This document shows, piece by piece, positions 48,762 through 58,037 of a DNA stretch of 64,000 nt (positions are counted from its first letter, which is position 1; each line of letters starts with the position of its first letter). The notes under the pieces are model-generated. The model had not been told where the DNA came from. It worked only from the letters and a program-made list of their open reading frames with translations, and ran no database searches. Source of the stretch: Conexivisphaerales archaeon (GTDB lineage: Archaea > Thermoproteota > Nitrososphaeria > Conexivisphaerales > DTJL01); assembly GCA_038728585.1 (NCBI GenBank), contig JAVYTR010000006.1, positions 1 to 64,000 of the forward strand, given 5' to 3'. Made by a program: the position numbers and the translations under genes.

Positions 48762-48775
48762 GAGGACGTCACGTC
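48640..48775 (+). ncRNA. omega-RNA-like right end with intact hairpin
   Basis: After the last TnpB codons, CCTACGAG (48743-48750) and CTCGTAGG (48755-48762) form an exact 8-bp stem with loop TAAA, followed by AGGACGTCACGTC. In archaeal IS605 elements the right end has just this form (a hairpin next to the A-G-G-A-x-G-T-C-A-C terminus), and it forms the scaffold of the omega RNA. Further G/C-rich stems lie upstream (about 48660-48720). The guide would begin beyond the element end, at about 48775. Confidence 0.5.
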
Positions 48776-48877
48776 AGAGGTCCAAAAGTGCTTTTGTAGG
48801 ATGCGAACAGCTGTAATCTGTAGAAAATAATATCTTATGCGGGTTTCGATGCTCTCGCTTTAGACAGGCGGATAACG

Positions 48878-49975
48878 ATGGGCATACCTGAGAAGATCAA
48901 AAGGATTGAAGAAGACCTTAAGCGAACTCAGGTGAACAAGAAGACTGAGCATCATATTGGCCTTCTCAGGGCGAGACTTGCAAAACTGAAGCAGGAACTT
49001 GAAGAGCAGCAATCCAAGGGAGGAGGCTCAAGCCTAGGGTTTGACGTCAAAAAGTCAGGCGATGCGAGCGTGGTACTAATAGGATTACCGAGCGTAGGCA
49101 AGTCTACTTTGCTAAACAGGCTGACAAATGCCAAGTCAAAGGTTGGAGCCTATCAGTTCACTACGCTCGATGTGGTTCCTGGGATGATGGAATACAGAGG
49201 TGCGAATATCCAGATACTTGATTTACCAGGCATAATAGAGGGAGCATCATCGGGAAGGGGTCTCGGCAAAAGAGTTCTTTCAGTAGCCAGGTCCGCAGAC
49301 CTGATCCTCTTTGTGGTTGATGTGTTTCAACCAGAAGCAAGGAGGCTGCTTGAGAGAGAGTTGAGGAGCATAGGGATAAGGGTCGACGAAGAGCCTCCTA
49401 ACATTCAGGTCGAGAAGACAGATGCTGGAGGAATATCAGTAATACAGGCTGTAAAGATGACAAAGATGACAGAAAGGCTAGTCAAAGATATTGCCAGGAT
49501 GTACGGGGTAAACAATGCAAGAATCGTCATCAGAGAGGATATTACTGATGAGCAGCTCACAGATGTACTGCTGGGGAACAGAGTTTATCTGCCATCGCTC
49601 ACTGTTATGAATAAAGTGGACCTGGTGAACGCAGGTTTCATCAATGAGCTCCAGAGCAAGCTAGAATACAAATTCATCCCAGTCTCGGCAGAAGCAGATA
49701 TCAATCTGCAGGCATTGAAGGAAGAGATATTCAGACGCCTTGGTTTCATAAGAATCTACATGAAGCCAAGGGGTAGAGAGGCTGATTTCGAAGAGCCCAT
49801 GATAGTAAGGAGCGGGTCAACTGTGCTAGAAATATGCAACAAGCTTCACAGGAACATGAAGGATGATTTCAGGTATGCAATGGTCTGGGGTAAGAGTGCA
49901 AAGTTTGACGGCCAAAAGGTCGGCCTTGACCATGTATTGATGGATGAAGATATCCTCACACTTGTTACGAAGTAA
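48878..49975 (+). CDS. Drg/Rbg-family GTPase
   Basis: The 365-residue GTPase has an N-terminal helical region (MGIPEKIKRIEEDLKRTQV), the G1 motif IGLPSVGKSTLLNRLTNAKS at about residue 67, G3 in LDLPGIIEGASSGRGLGK, G4 in LTVMNKVDLVNAG and a C-terminal TGS domain (EICNKLHRNMKDDFRYAMVW). This is the developmentally regulated GTP-binding (DRG) type found in all archaea and eukaryotes, associated with translation. Its start codon is the first in-frame ATG after a short non-coding region. Confidence 0.93.
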   Translation: MGIPEKIKRIEEDLKRTQVNKKTEHHIGLLRARLAKLKQELEEQQSKGGGSSLGFDVKKSGDASVVLIGLPSVGKSTLLNRLTNAKSKVGAYQFTTLDVVPGMMEYRGANIQILDLPGIIEGASSGRGLGKRVLSVARSADLILFVVDVFQPEARRLLERELRSIGIRVDEEPPNIQVEKTDAGGISVIQAVKMTKMTERLVKDIARMYGVNNARIVIREDITDEQLTDVLLGNRVYLPSLTVMNKVDLVNAGFINELQSKLEYKFIPVSAEADINLQALKEEIFRRLGFIRIYMKPRGREADFEEPMIVRSGSTVLEICNKLHRNMKDDFRYAMVWGKSAKFDGQKVGLDHVLMDEDILTLVTK

Positions 49976-49979
49976 GTCG

Positions 49980-51461
49980 TTAAGTGATAAATTTCTCTCT
50001 CAAGTATTCAAGAAGCGGCTCTGCGTCATACTGCTTGCCGAAGACCTTCTGCTGAAGCTCCTTGGGCGAATATGTTGAACCATGCTGATGTATGTTCTTC
50101 CTTAACCATTCTTTTATCTCATTGATATTGCCGTCTTCAACCTGCTTCTTCAGGTCTATCTCCTTCTTCATGCGCTGGTAGCACATCCCAGCTATTACGT
50201 TGCCCACAGTGTAGTTCGGGAATGAAGCGAAGCCTCCGTGGCTCCAGTGTATATCCTGCAGGCAGCCCTCTGCATCGTTCCTTGGCTTTATTCCTAGGTA
50301 TTCCTGCAGGGTATCGTTCCACAGCTCAGGTACATCAGATACCGATGCCTCGCCTTTGAACAGTTTCTTCTCTACATTATATCTTAAAGCAATATGGAAG
50401 TTATAAGTCAACTCGTCAGCGTCAACTCTAATCTTGCTAGGCTTGACTGTGTTGAAGTACTTGAAGAGGGACTCTTTATCATACTTAGATGTGAAGGAGA
50501 GATGCTTCTTCACGTAAGGCTCGACTAACTTCACAAATTCCCTGCTTCTCCCTACCACATTCTCCCAGAATCGAGACTGTGATTCGTGGAAGCCGGATGA
50601 AGCGCCCCTCGCCAGAGGAGTGAATGCTAGCTCACTTGAAACCTGCAGCTCGTATATTGCATGGCCCGATTCATGAATGGTTGAGTACATGCTTGATTTG
50701 AAGTCCTTCCCTTCATACCTTGTTGTTATCCTCACATCGTTCACATCGAAGTTTATCGTAAACGGGTGGGTCGATATATCCATCCTGAACCTGCTGCTGG
50801 GCATCTGAAGTAAGGATAGCAGGTCTGAGTTGAGTTGGGCCATCGCTGAAACATCGTACTTTACCTCCTCAAGTTCGTGTCTGCTTGGGAAATAAGATGC
50901 TGAGGTAACTTTTGAAAGAAGTTGCTTCAGGGATGGTATAAGCTTTGAAAAGATGCTGTCCATTATGCTGCTGCTCAGCCCTTCTTCTGACTGGTCCAAC
51001 AATGCATCATATGGATCCTCGCCCTCAGCAAGTTTTTCGCCTTCTTCCTTCTTCAGCTCGAGTAGCCTTTCGAGGTGAGGCTTGAACAGAGCGAAGTCTG
51101 ATTTTGCTCTGGCTTCTCTCCAGACAACCCTTGCTTCTGTGGTTGCCTTCTGAATCTTTGAGACAAGCTCCGGCGGAACTTTGGTATAGTAGTCTATTCT
51201 CCTTCTGAGAAGCCTGAGGAACCCTCTTTCATGGTCAGTAAGTTCCTTCATCCTTTCAGCCTTCTCGACATCCGGAGCAAGCTCAAGCGTAAATCTCTGC
51301 ATTAGAAGAGAGACTTCTGATAGTGATGCACCCCTAGCCGCAGTCCCTTCTGGAGGCATGTATGTTTCTAAGTCCCATCTCATTACTTGTGATGCATGGT
51401 TGAGTGCCCACACAGTTCTGTACCTCTCAACAAGCTGCTGAATCTCCTTTCTTGCCTTCAT
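49980..51461 (-). CDS. M32 metallocarboxypeptidase (Taq-type)
   Basis: The enzyme has the zinc motif H-E-x-x-H in YSTIHESGHAIYELQVS and the M32-typical HESQSRFWENVVGRSREF and HWSHGGFASFPNYTVGNVIA. About 493 residues is normal for the family; I therefore start at MKARKEIQQLVERYRTVWAL (51461), not at the in-frame ATG at 51554, which would add 31 atypical residues and overlap the promoter of the divergent operon. The family removes C-terminal amino acids from peptides, except Pro. It converges with the Drg gene, with four bases between the two stops. Confidence 0.92.
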   Translation of the reverse strand: MKARKEIQQLVERYRTVWALNHASQVMRWDLETYMPPEGTAARGASLSEVSLLMQRFTLELAPDVEKAERMKELTDHERGFLRLLRRRIDYYTKVPPELVSKIQKATTEARVVWREARAKSDFALFKPHLERLLELKKEEGEKLAEGEDPYDALLDQSEEGLSSSIMDSIFSKLIPSLKQLLSKVTSASYFPSRHELEEVKYDVSAMAQLNSDLLSLLQMPSSRFRMDISTHPFTINFDVNDVRITTRYEGKDFKSSMYSTIHESGHAIYELQVSSELAFTPLARGASSGFHESQSRFWENVVGRSREFVKLVEPYVKKHLSFTSKYDKESLFKYFNTVKPSKIRVDADELTYNFHIALRYNVEKKLFKGEASVSDVPELWNDTLQEYLGIKPRNDAEGCLQDIHWSHGGFASFPNYTVGNVIAGMCYQRMKKEIDLKKQVEDGNINEIKEWLRKNIHQHGSTYSPKELQQKVFGKQYDAEPLLEYLREKFIT

Positions 51462-51603
51462 GAGCAGTGCTGAGAAGCCATATCTTTTTGAAAATTGCGC
51501 TTTAAAGACTAAAACTTCAGCTACTTTTATCGAAGATAACCCAATACTCAACACAACATATTTATTAAAGGACCTTCTCGCTAACTGCCAACGGTGTTAT
51601 CTA

Positions 51604-52143
51604 TTGTCTTCCGATAATCCCGATATAAGGCAGCAGGTAAAAGAGCAGAGCGGCAGTCTGAAGAGGCTTCAAACTCTTATCCCAGGCCTGAGAGGATACA
51701 GAAAGTCTGAGGATGTCAGGATCTCTGATGAGCTTTTGAGAAATCAGGTAGCTGACAGACTGCTTCAGGCAAAGGGAAACCTTGAGCAGCTCAGGAGGCA
51801 GATGGCTGCAGCTGGAGATTATACGAATCTGACACTTGTAGGTTCAGCAATATCTCAGGTTCAGCAGTTTGCAGGAGAGCTCAGGCACTCAGAGCAAGGC
51901 TACTCTGGATTGGCGCCTAGCATAAGCATTACTGAGGAGACTCTGAACAGACTGTATGATTATGATTATGCCTTTGTGCAATCAGCTTATGACCTGCTGA
52001 ATTCGACATCATCTTTCAACTATGACCCTACAGCACCAAATGCAGTTGCATCGTTTCTGAACGGAGTGATAAAGCAGGTTCAGGGGCTTAAGCAGAAATG
52101 GGAGCTGAGGATCGAAGCTGTGGAGGGGATTCTGCAGAAATGA
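51604..52143 (+). CDS. Helical protein of SPFH/zinc-ribbon operon
   Basis: The TTG at 51604 is chosen because a TATA element (ACATATTTATTAAAG, about 51555-51569) predicts a transcript start near 51592. An ATG further upstream (51460) would lie within the divergent peptidase gene. The 179-residue product is helical and coil-rich, with VKEQSGSLKRLQTLIPGLRG, YRKSEDVRISDELLRNQVAD and FAGELRHSEQGYSG. It resembles helical proteins of unknown function encoded with SPFH proteins. No membrane segment was seen. Confidence 0.7.
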   Translation: MSSDNPDIRQQVKEQSGSLKRLQTLIPGLRGYRKSEDVRISDELLRNQVADRLLQAKGNLEQLRRQMAAAGDYTNLTLVGSAISQVQQFAGELRHSEQGYSGLAPSISITEETLNRLYDYDYAFVQSAYDLLNSTSSFNYDPTAPNAVASFLNGVIKQVQGLKQKWELRIEAVEGILQK

Positions 52144-52172
52144 ATTATACATGTGAGGAGGAGAGCTGAGAT

Positions 52173-53339
52173 ATGGTGTTTGGAAAGAAACAGTCCTCGC
52201 CTGGAGTCCCGAGCTCAGGAGGAAGCGTGGTAGGAGCTACCACTATTGAGTGGGACCCTCAATTCAAACAGGGGAATGTGATGTGGAAGGTGCCAAGGCT
52301 GATAAGGTTCGGAGATAACATAGTAGTCAGGGAGGATGAAATAGCAGTCTTCTACAGGGATGGGAAAGTGCTTACATATTTTGACCAGCCGAACAGGTAT
52401 GCCCTTACAGACTTCAATGCACCGATAGTAGGGGGTCTGCTAAAATTCTTCACAGGAGTCCAGCAGCAGGCAGAGGTATACTATCTGCAGAAGAGGTTTC
52501 TCGACGGCAAGTTCGGAAGTACACAGCCTTACCAGTTCGTTGACCCTGTATTTGGAATCGTAAATCTGAGGGTGTTTGGAGAATACAGGTACAGGGTATC
52601 TCAGCCCGAGAACTTCATCAATCAATTCGTAGGTACCTTTGCTGCTGAAACCGCAGCAGACGTCGAAGCAAGGCTGAAGGAGCAGATGGTCATACTTGTC
52701 TACAATGCTCTTGGCAAGATGAAGAGCCAGGGCCTGAAGGTAACTGACCTGGCAGCAAACCTTACCAATATAGAGCAGCTTGTACTTGCCACTTCTCCAG
52801 ACCACTTCGGTCAGTATGGGGTTGAGATAAACAAGGTTTCAGGCCTGACTATAAGCCTGCCTGATGAGGTTCAGAAGGCGATAGACACAAGGTCTGAGAT
52901 GTCTGTGCTCGGAGTCAATTACCTGCAGTATCAGGCAGGACAGGCGATGGTGGATGCAGCTAAGAACCCATCTGGAGGTGCTGGAGCAGCAGCTGGAGTT
53001 GGAGTTGGACTTGGAGCTGGAGTTGGATTGGGCTATGCAGTTGGAGGACAGTTTGCTCAGGGCTTCGCACAGCCTCCGATGAAGGCATGCCCGAGCTGTG
53101 GAGCGATGATACCTGCAAATTCAGCTTTTTGCCCAAGCTGTGGAGCTAATCTGAGCACTGCAAAACAGCAGGCTTCTGTAGTCTGTCCAAAATGTGGTAC
53201 AGCTGTTCAGGCTGGTACAAAGTTCTGCCCCAACTGTGGAACACAGCTGAGTCAGGAGAAGAAGTGCCCCAACTGCGGAGAAAGTGTAAGCCCCACAGCG
53301 AAGTTCTGTCCCAACTGCGGAAAGGCGCTTACTCAGTAG
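52173..53339 (+). CDS. SPFH-domain protein with double zinc ribbon
   Basis: The 388-residue protein is of the virion-core/YdjI type. It has EWDPQFKQGNVMWKVPRLIR and IVVREDEIAVFYRDGKV, then an SPFH/band-7 core to about residue 250, then a Gly-rich linker (GGAGAAAGVGVGLGAGVGLG) and two or three C-terminal zinc ribbons (KACPSCGAMIPANSAFCPSC, VCPKCGTAVQAGTKFCPNCG, KCPNCGESVSPTAKFCPNCG). SPFH proteins form membrane-bound scaffolds; in this form the ribbons may bind partners. It is preceded by the helical protein gene and followed after 16 bases by another zinc-ribbon gene. Confidence 0.87.
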   Translation: MVFGKKQSSPGVPSSGGSVVGATTIEWDPQFKQGNVMWKVPRLIRFGDNIVVREDEIAVFYRDGKVLTYFDQPNRYALTDFNAPIVGGLLKFFTGVQQQAEVYYLQKRFLDGKFGSTQPYQFVDPVFGIVNLRVFGEYRYRVSQPENFINQFVGTFAAETAADVEARLKEQMVILVYNALGKMKSQGLKVTDLAANLTNIEQLVLATSPDHFGQYGVEINKVSGLTISLPDEVQKAIDTRSEMSVLGVNYLQYQAGQAMVDAAKNPSGGAGAAAGVGVGLGAGVGLGYAVGGQFAQGFAQPPMKACPSCGAMIPANSAFCPSCGANLSTAKQQASVVCPKCGTAVQAGTKFCPNCGTQLSQEKKCPNCGESVSPTAKFCPNCGKALTQ

Positions 53340-53355
53340 AAGGTGAAGAGGATAG

Positions 53356-54381
53356 ATGTTCTGCCTGAAGTGCGGCACCCAGCTTCCAGACGATGCGGTC
53401 TTCTGCTACAAATGCGGTTCAAAGGTAGCGATACAGCCTGATTCTGCACAGCAGAGCAAATCAGCAGTGGCAGAGGCAGGGGCAGAGGCAAAGAGTGATG
53501 ATATACTAGCCCCTTCAGGTGTAACTTCGCTCAAGTGCCCAAGCTGCGGTGCACCAATAGCTCCCAAATTTGGAGAGATGGTTATTACATGTGAATACTG
53601 CGGAAGCAGCATTTCTTTGGGTTCGGCTGGATGGAAGAGCATACAGAAGCATACCATGCTCCCTATCAAATTCGCTGATAAGGATTCTATACTGGCAAAG
53701 GTGCATGACATGATGGACAGAGGGCTATTGCACAGGCATCTGCAGGAGAGCTCAGTCCTTGAAGAGGCAACGCTGAGCATAGTGCCTTACTGGATAATAC
53801 CAGTATCAGCAAGGACGTCTATAGTTGCAGCGGATGTAGCAGCGGAGGCTGGTACAATAGCCACGACAGCTGCACTGATGGGAGTGCTCGGAGGGTTTGG
53901 CGGAGGGAGAAGGGGTTATGGCTTTGGGGGAGGATTGCTTGAGGGCGCTGTGATAGGCTCTGTTGTGGGAGGAGGCGGAGGAGGAATGAGAAAGGCGATG
54001 CAGATGAACGCGAACTACAATTACCCAGTAGTTGCACTTAAGGCTCTCACAGAATATCAGCCTAAAGACTACCAGTTCAACTTGGATGAAAGAGTGCTTT
54101 TTGACATGTCAAAGGTTCCAAAGGGGATAAAGGTCCTGAACGGAGATATTGGCGAGGATGCTGCAAAATATCAGGCAAAGACACTGGTTGACCAGCTTCA
54201 GAGCCAGAAGGCTCATGAGAAGTATCATATGATACAGCAGCTTCAGACAGAGATAGATGTGGCTGATGGTGAACTTTTACATGCACCTATATGGTTTGTG
54301 AGGTATGACCACAAGGGAAACAAGATCAGCCTGGTGGTAGATGCTAACTCAGGACAAGCGATAAACAGCATAGGACTGTAG
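53356..54381 (+). CDS. Zinc-ribbon protein of SPFH operon
   Basis: The 341-residue protein has two ribbons at the N-terminus (MFCLKCGTQLPDDAVFCYKC, then LKCPSCGAPIAPKFGEMVIT and CEYCGSS). A mixed alpha-beta domain follows (MLPIKFADKDSILAKVHDMM), then a glycine-rich, partly hydrophobic segment (GGFGGGRRGYGFGGGLLEGA) and a C-terminal domain with GELLHAPIWFVRYDHKGNKI. The two-ribbon arrangement with an uncertain core is common near SPFH/YdjI proteins. It may assemble with the SPFH protein through the ribbons. The function is not known. Confidence 0.75.
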   Translation: MFCLKCGTQLPDDAVFCYKCGSKVAIQPDSAQQSKSAVAEAGAEAKSDDILAPSGVTSLKCPSCGAPIAPKFGEMVITCEYCGSSISLGSAGWKSIQKHTMLPIKFADKDSILAKVHDMMDRGLLHRHLQESSVLEEATLSIVPYWIIPVSARTSIVAADVAAEAGTIATTAALMGVLGGFGGGRRGYGFGGGLLEGAVIGSVVGGGGGGMRKAMQMNANYNYPVVALKALTEYQPKDYQFNLDERVLFDMSKVPKGIKVLNGDIGEDAAKYQAKTLVDQLQSQKAHEKYHMIQQLQTEIDVADGELLHAPIWFVRYDHKGNKISLVVDANSGQAINSIGL

Positions 54382-54391
54382 GGAATTAGCT

Positions 54392-54420
54392 AAATAAAGA
54401 ATAAAGAATAAAGAATAGAA
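54392..54420. repeat. Short tandem repeat (AATAAAG)n
   Basis: Three to four copies of a seven-base AATAAAG unit lie in the gap between the convergent zinc-ribbon gene and a secreted-protein gene. It may act as a terminator (A-rich, so T-rich on the minus strand) or be slippage-prone sequence. Confidence 0.45.
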
Positions 54421-54434
54421 AAGAAGAATAAAAA

Positions 54435-55580
54435 TCACTTGGTTCTTTTCATCATTAATGCAATTCCTACCGCTGCTACTGCCAGAACTGCTACAAGCAA
54501 AGCAACCCAGTACTGGTTCTGCTGCATGAATTGCTGCTGCTGGGGCTGCTGCCCTGTTGGAAGGGTTTCGAGAGATGGTAATGATGAAGGAGGCTGACTG
54601 CTCTGAACGCTCTGGTAAAGACTAGAAGGAATTCCTTGCTGTTGCATTATCGATGACTGGGTTATGCCAGGAATGGCTATTGATGACTGGGCGTTTGAGC
54701 CAGCATAGACCCAGTACTGCTGAGGCTGGTAGTGAAGTACTATGCTCGTGCTGCTGACAGGAGGGATTATCAGCGAATTGCCGGTGAAACCTACGGATTG
54801 AGGCTGGTAGTAGACCGAGACGTTTATCAGCTCTCCAGCAATTTTCACTGTTACTGTGCTTACATTCTCAGGCAGCTTGATAGGCACCCAGAGCCATGCT
54901 GTTATCAGAGTAGGCAGCTCAGGAATTACCAGAGTTACGTGGCCAGAGTCATCAGTCTGCCCCCACATCTTCACCTCTGACTGATTCACCGCATACCACC
55001 AGGCCCCAGCTGCAACTGGACTTGCGTAGACATCAGCATTTACTGCAGGGGAGCCATCGGGCATGCTGACAGAAACATCAACCTTGTATACAGGAATCGA
55101 GGTTGGTGTAGCTGTTTTGATTACTATGGAGGTTGATGAATTCAGGTTGATGAGAGCATAACCATACTCCTCGTAAGCCCTGTAGACTATCATGGCTGGA
55201 GAGTTGATTGAAGTAGCTGAAGAAGAATTGGCAGCAAATGATGGCATGTTAGCTGCACTGCCTGAATATAGCAGGGGTGTTGGCCAGAGCGTTTTGCCTG
55301 CTGATGCTGTGATCAGATACTTCCCTGCTGGTAGGCCGAATGAATAGATTGAATAGCTGCCTGAAGACTGAGCTACCAGATGGCCCGTTGAATTGTAGAT
55401 GTACAATGAAAACTGGTCGACTGTGGAGTTTGTCGGTTGAATCTGAACCTGCAGCATGTTGAGAGAAGAAGGGTCTGTGTAAGCTTTGGTAAAGGCAATA
55501 GTTGATGCAAGAACTGGCAGTAGCAGAGCAATGATAAGAATTGCTCCCGTGACATTCTTACTTGATTTTCCTTTCTGCAT
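54435..55580 (-). CDS. Secreted surface protein with C-terminal anchor
   Basis: The 381-residue protein has a signal peptide (GAILIIALLLPVLASTIAF), several beta domains with carboxypeptidase-regulatory-like features (VDVSVSMPDGSPAVNADVYA), a Pro/Gln/Ser-rich linker near the end and a C-terminal transmembrane helix (YWVALLVAVLAVAAVGIALM) with a short basic tail. This is a typical archaeal surface protein layout. No sorting motif of the PEF type precedes the helix. Function unknown. Confidence 0.72.
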   Translation of the reverse strand: MQKGKSSKNVTGAILIIALLLPVLASTIAFTKAYTDPSSLNMLQVQIQPTNSTVDQFSLYIYNSTGHLVAQSSGSYSIYSFGLPAGKYLITASAGKTLWPTPLLYSGSAANMPSFAANSSSATSINSPAMIVYRAYEEYGYALINLNSSTSIVIKTATPTSIPVYKVDVSVSMPDGSPAVNADVYASPVAAGAWWYAVNQSEVKMWGQTDDSGHVTLVIPELPTLITAWLWVPIKLPENVSTVTVKIAGELINVSVYYQPQSVGFTGNSLIIPPVSSTSIVLHYQPQQYWVYAGSNAQSSIAIPGITQSSIMQQQGIPSSLYQSVQSSQPPSSLPSLETLPTGQQPQQQQFMQQNQYWVALLVAVLAVAAVGIALMMKRTK

Positions 55581-55697
55581 CGAACTCGCCTGAAGAGTAT
55601 AGCAGGCGACGTGATATAATAGAGCCCATTTGAACGTCCGTTCTGGTCTTAAGAACAGGTGTTTTCTGATGCTTGAACGTTTTAAAAGGAAGGAAAG

Positions 55698-56846
55698 CTA
55701 GAGGTCAGCTTCCCACATTTTAGAAGCAAGCTTGCCATTTCTCTTGTAAAGTTCAATTTCATCCTTCGCTTTCTCTCTTCTCTTTCTGTGCTGGTCGAGG
55801 AATGAATTGACCTTTTCGATTAGAATCTGCTTTAGCTCTCCGCTCAGCATCTTTCCTGATATGTATTCTTCTCTTATCTGTCTGATTCTCTTATCATCAG
55901 GCTCGAAGAACATGTAGAGCCACTGATAGGAAACATCTACATCCGGGTTTCCTCCGAATCTTCTGTGCTCTTCGATGCTGGTTCTGCCTCCGCTGAAGGC
56001 ATTCTTCCATATCTTGTCCCTGACTTTCTTCTCGTCATCGCTGAGATAGATTGCAGTTTCAGGCATAGATGCGCTCATTTTACCAGCCGGGCCAGTAAGG
56101 CTTGGTAAGAATTTGCTGTGTATTGCTGAAGTCTTCTTGTAGCCCAGTGATTCTGCAATATCCCTCTGTATTCTCCAGAACGGGTCTTGGTCTATTGCAC
56201 TTGGGATTAAGCATCTTCTCCTTTCGAAAAGGCTTGGCGCTATCTGCACAGCAGGATAGAACACAAAGCCGATGTTTGTTTCGCTCGTAAAACCGAATAC
56301 TGCCCTTACAACCGAGAAGTTCACCTTCTGAGCTATCTTAAGGGTTAGCCTGTACATTCTGCCCATGAACTCTGTGTTCTGAAAGATGAAGGTTTTATCA
56401 GGGTCGAAGCCTGCAGCTATTATATCAAGAATGTTTTCGTATGAGAATCTCGCAGTATCTTCAAGAGATAGACCTTTCTCCTGCAGAAACCTCTCATCAT
56501 CAGTCACCTGAATGTAGACATTAGCATTGAATCTTTTTTGCAGCCAGCTGGTGAAGTAGAATTGCACTATATGGCCTATATGCATTGGACCAGAGGGGCC
56601 CCTGCCAGTGTAGAGGAAGAAACGTTCTCCTTTCTCATATTCATCAAGCAGGATGTCAAGGTCCCTGTGTGAGTAGTATATGCCTCTCTCAACTATGTAA
56701 TTTCTTTCTCCTGCATCTTTCAGAAGCCTCTCTCTCAGCTCCTGGGTAAGGTGCTGAGTGCCAAACTGCTTGATCAGCTTATCATAATCTACCTGGCCAC
56801 TGACCTGCCAGGGTGTCACTTCAAAGCTTTTATCATGTTGAGACAA
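55698..56846 (-). CDS. trpS: Tryptophanyl-tRNA synthetase
   Basis: The 382-residue class I synthetase has the HIGH motif in GPSGPMHIGHIVQFYF at about residue 89, the archaeal/eukaryal-type ALPS region (FYPAVQIAPSLFERRRCLIP, then DQDPFWRIQRDIAE) and the KMSKS equivalent in GPAGKMSASMPETAIYL. It charges tRNA-Trp. The sequence is intact and has no unusual features. Xaa-Pro peptidase lies upstream on the same strand, with about 40 bases between. Confidence 0.95.
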   Translation of the reverse strand: MSQHDKSFEVTPWQVSGQVDYDKLIKQFGTQHLTQELRERLLKDAGERNYIVERGIYYSHRDLDILLDEYEKGERFFLYTGRGPSGPMHIGHIVQFYFTSWLQKRFNANVYIQVTDDERFLQEKGLSLEDTARFSYENILDIIAAGFDPDKTFIFQNTEFMGRMYRLTLKIAQKVNFSVVRAVFGFTSETNIGFVFYPAVQIAPSLFERRRCLIPSAIDQDPFWRIQRDIAESLGYKKTSAIHSKFLPSLTGPAGKMSASMPETAIYLSDDEKKVRDKIWKNAFSGGRTSIEEHRRFGGNPDVDVSYQWLYMFFEPDDKRIRQIREEYISGKMLSGELKQILIEKVNSFLDQHRKRREKAKDEIELYKRNGKLASKMWEADL

Positions 56847-56889
56847 GGCTGATACGGCCCCTTTATCATGCTATAATAGGTTTCTTATA

Positions 56890-57990
56890 TCACTTGACTA
56901 TGGTCAATTCCTTACCAGCAGTTGTCAAAAGCTTTGCTCCTTTTTCAGTAACAACAACATCGTCTTCAATCCTCACCCCTCCTTTGCCAGGCAGGTAGAC
57001 CCCAGGCTCAACTGTTAGAACCATACCTTTTTGAAGAGCATCTTCTCCGTTTCTAGAGAGAGCTCTTCCGAAGCCATCGTGCACCTCTATCCCTAGATGA
57101 TGGCCAAGCCCATGAATGAATCTGCCAGCAAACTTGGTTGAATCAATAGTCTTCAAGGCAATCTCATATACATCCTTTCCCTTGACACCCTGCTTTATTG
57201 CATCTATCGACCTTTTCTGTGCATTGCTGACTACTTCATACATCTCCTTCTGCTGTCTGCTGGCTTCTTTGTAGAAGAAGGTTCTCGTTATGTCAGAGCA
57301 GTATAGTTTATACTTGGCACCTATATCGACTAAAACTGTATCTCCACTCTTGAGTTTCCTGTTAGAGGGAGAATAATGAGGAATTGCCGAGTTTTCGCCA
57401 AAGGCGACTATGCTGGGGAAGGAAGGTGATGCTCCCCTCTTCATCGTCTCATATTCGATTTCGGCTCTCAGGTCTGATTCTGTCATCCCAGTTTTTAACA
57501 TCTCAGGAACCCTGTCAGCCACCTCTGAGATTATACTGCATGCTTTGCTTATTGCTTCAAGCTCATCTGAATCCTTTATTCTTCTAGCTATATCCAGAGC
57601 CTCTGAGGCATCAACTATGGTTCTCTGTTTGATTATATTTGCGAATACGAGGTAATCCTTGTGGGTAATACCTCTGAAATTGACACCGACCTTCTTTATT
57701 CCGTTAAGAATCTCATTTGTTGTCTTTGCAAGGCTGTCTGGGTCAGAAGAATTGATTATATGTACTTCATAGTCCTTCTGTCTTGCTGCCTGTTCTTCAA
57801 GTGGAGATGTAACTACCTCTACATGGCCATCCCTGAAGAGGAAGCAGTAGCTGTTTTCGAAGATGCCTGAAGTGTAGCCTGTAATGTAGAAGAAATTTGT
57901 ATCTACCTTCATCCCGTTTACTATTGCTATAACATCAACACCATCATCTAGCCTCTCGAATATCCTGGCAAATCTGCTCTTCGATGCCAA
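56890..57990 (-). CDS. M24 aminopeptidase (Xaa-Pro dipeptidase-like)
   Basis: The 366-residue protein has an N-terminal creatinase-like domain (residues 1-130) and a pita-bread catalytic domain. The five metal ligands are seen in VLVDIGAKYKLYCSDITRTF (two Asp), GLGHHLGIEVHDG (His), LTVEPGVYLPGKGGVRIEDD (two Glu). It cleaves Xaa-Pro bonds in peptides. The frame is normal and the length is typical of archaeal PepQ-type enzymes. Confidence 0.93.
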   Translation of the reverse strand: MASKSRFARIFERLDDGVDVIAIVNGMKVDTNFFYITGYTSGIFENSYCFLFRDGHVEVVTSPLEEQAARQKDYEVHIINSSDPDSLAKTTNEILNGIKKVGVNFRGITHKDYLVFANIIKQRTIVDASEALDIARRIKDSDELEAISKACSIISEVADRVPEMLKTGMTESDLRAEIEYETMKRGASPSFPSIVAFGENSAIPHYSPSNRKLKSGDTVLVDIGAKYKLYCSDITRTFFYKEASRQQKEMYEVVSNAQKRSIDAIKQGVKGKDVYEIALKTIDSTKFAGRFIHGLGHHLGIEVHDGFGRALSRNGEDALQKGMVLTVEPGVYLPGKGGVRIEDDVVVTEKGAKLLTTAGKELTIVK

Positions 57991-58037
57991 AATCTCTCAG
58001 CGCAGTGCTAGTAATTTCTACTTCATAATCTTTGATG

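Noticed and set aside
51460-51603. ATG at 51460 as start of the helical operon gene
   Set aside because: It overlaps the divergent peptidase gene, and the TATA box at about 51560 places the transcript start downstream of it.
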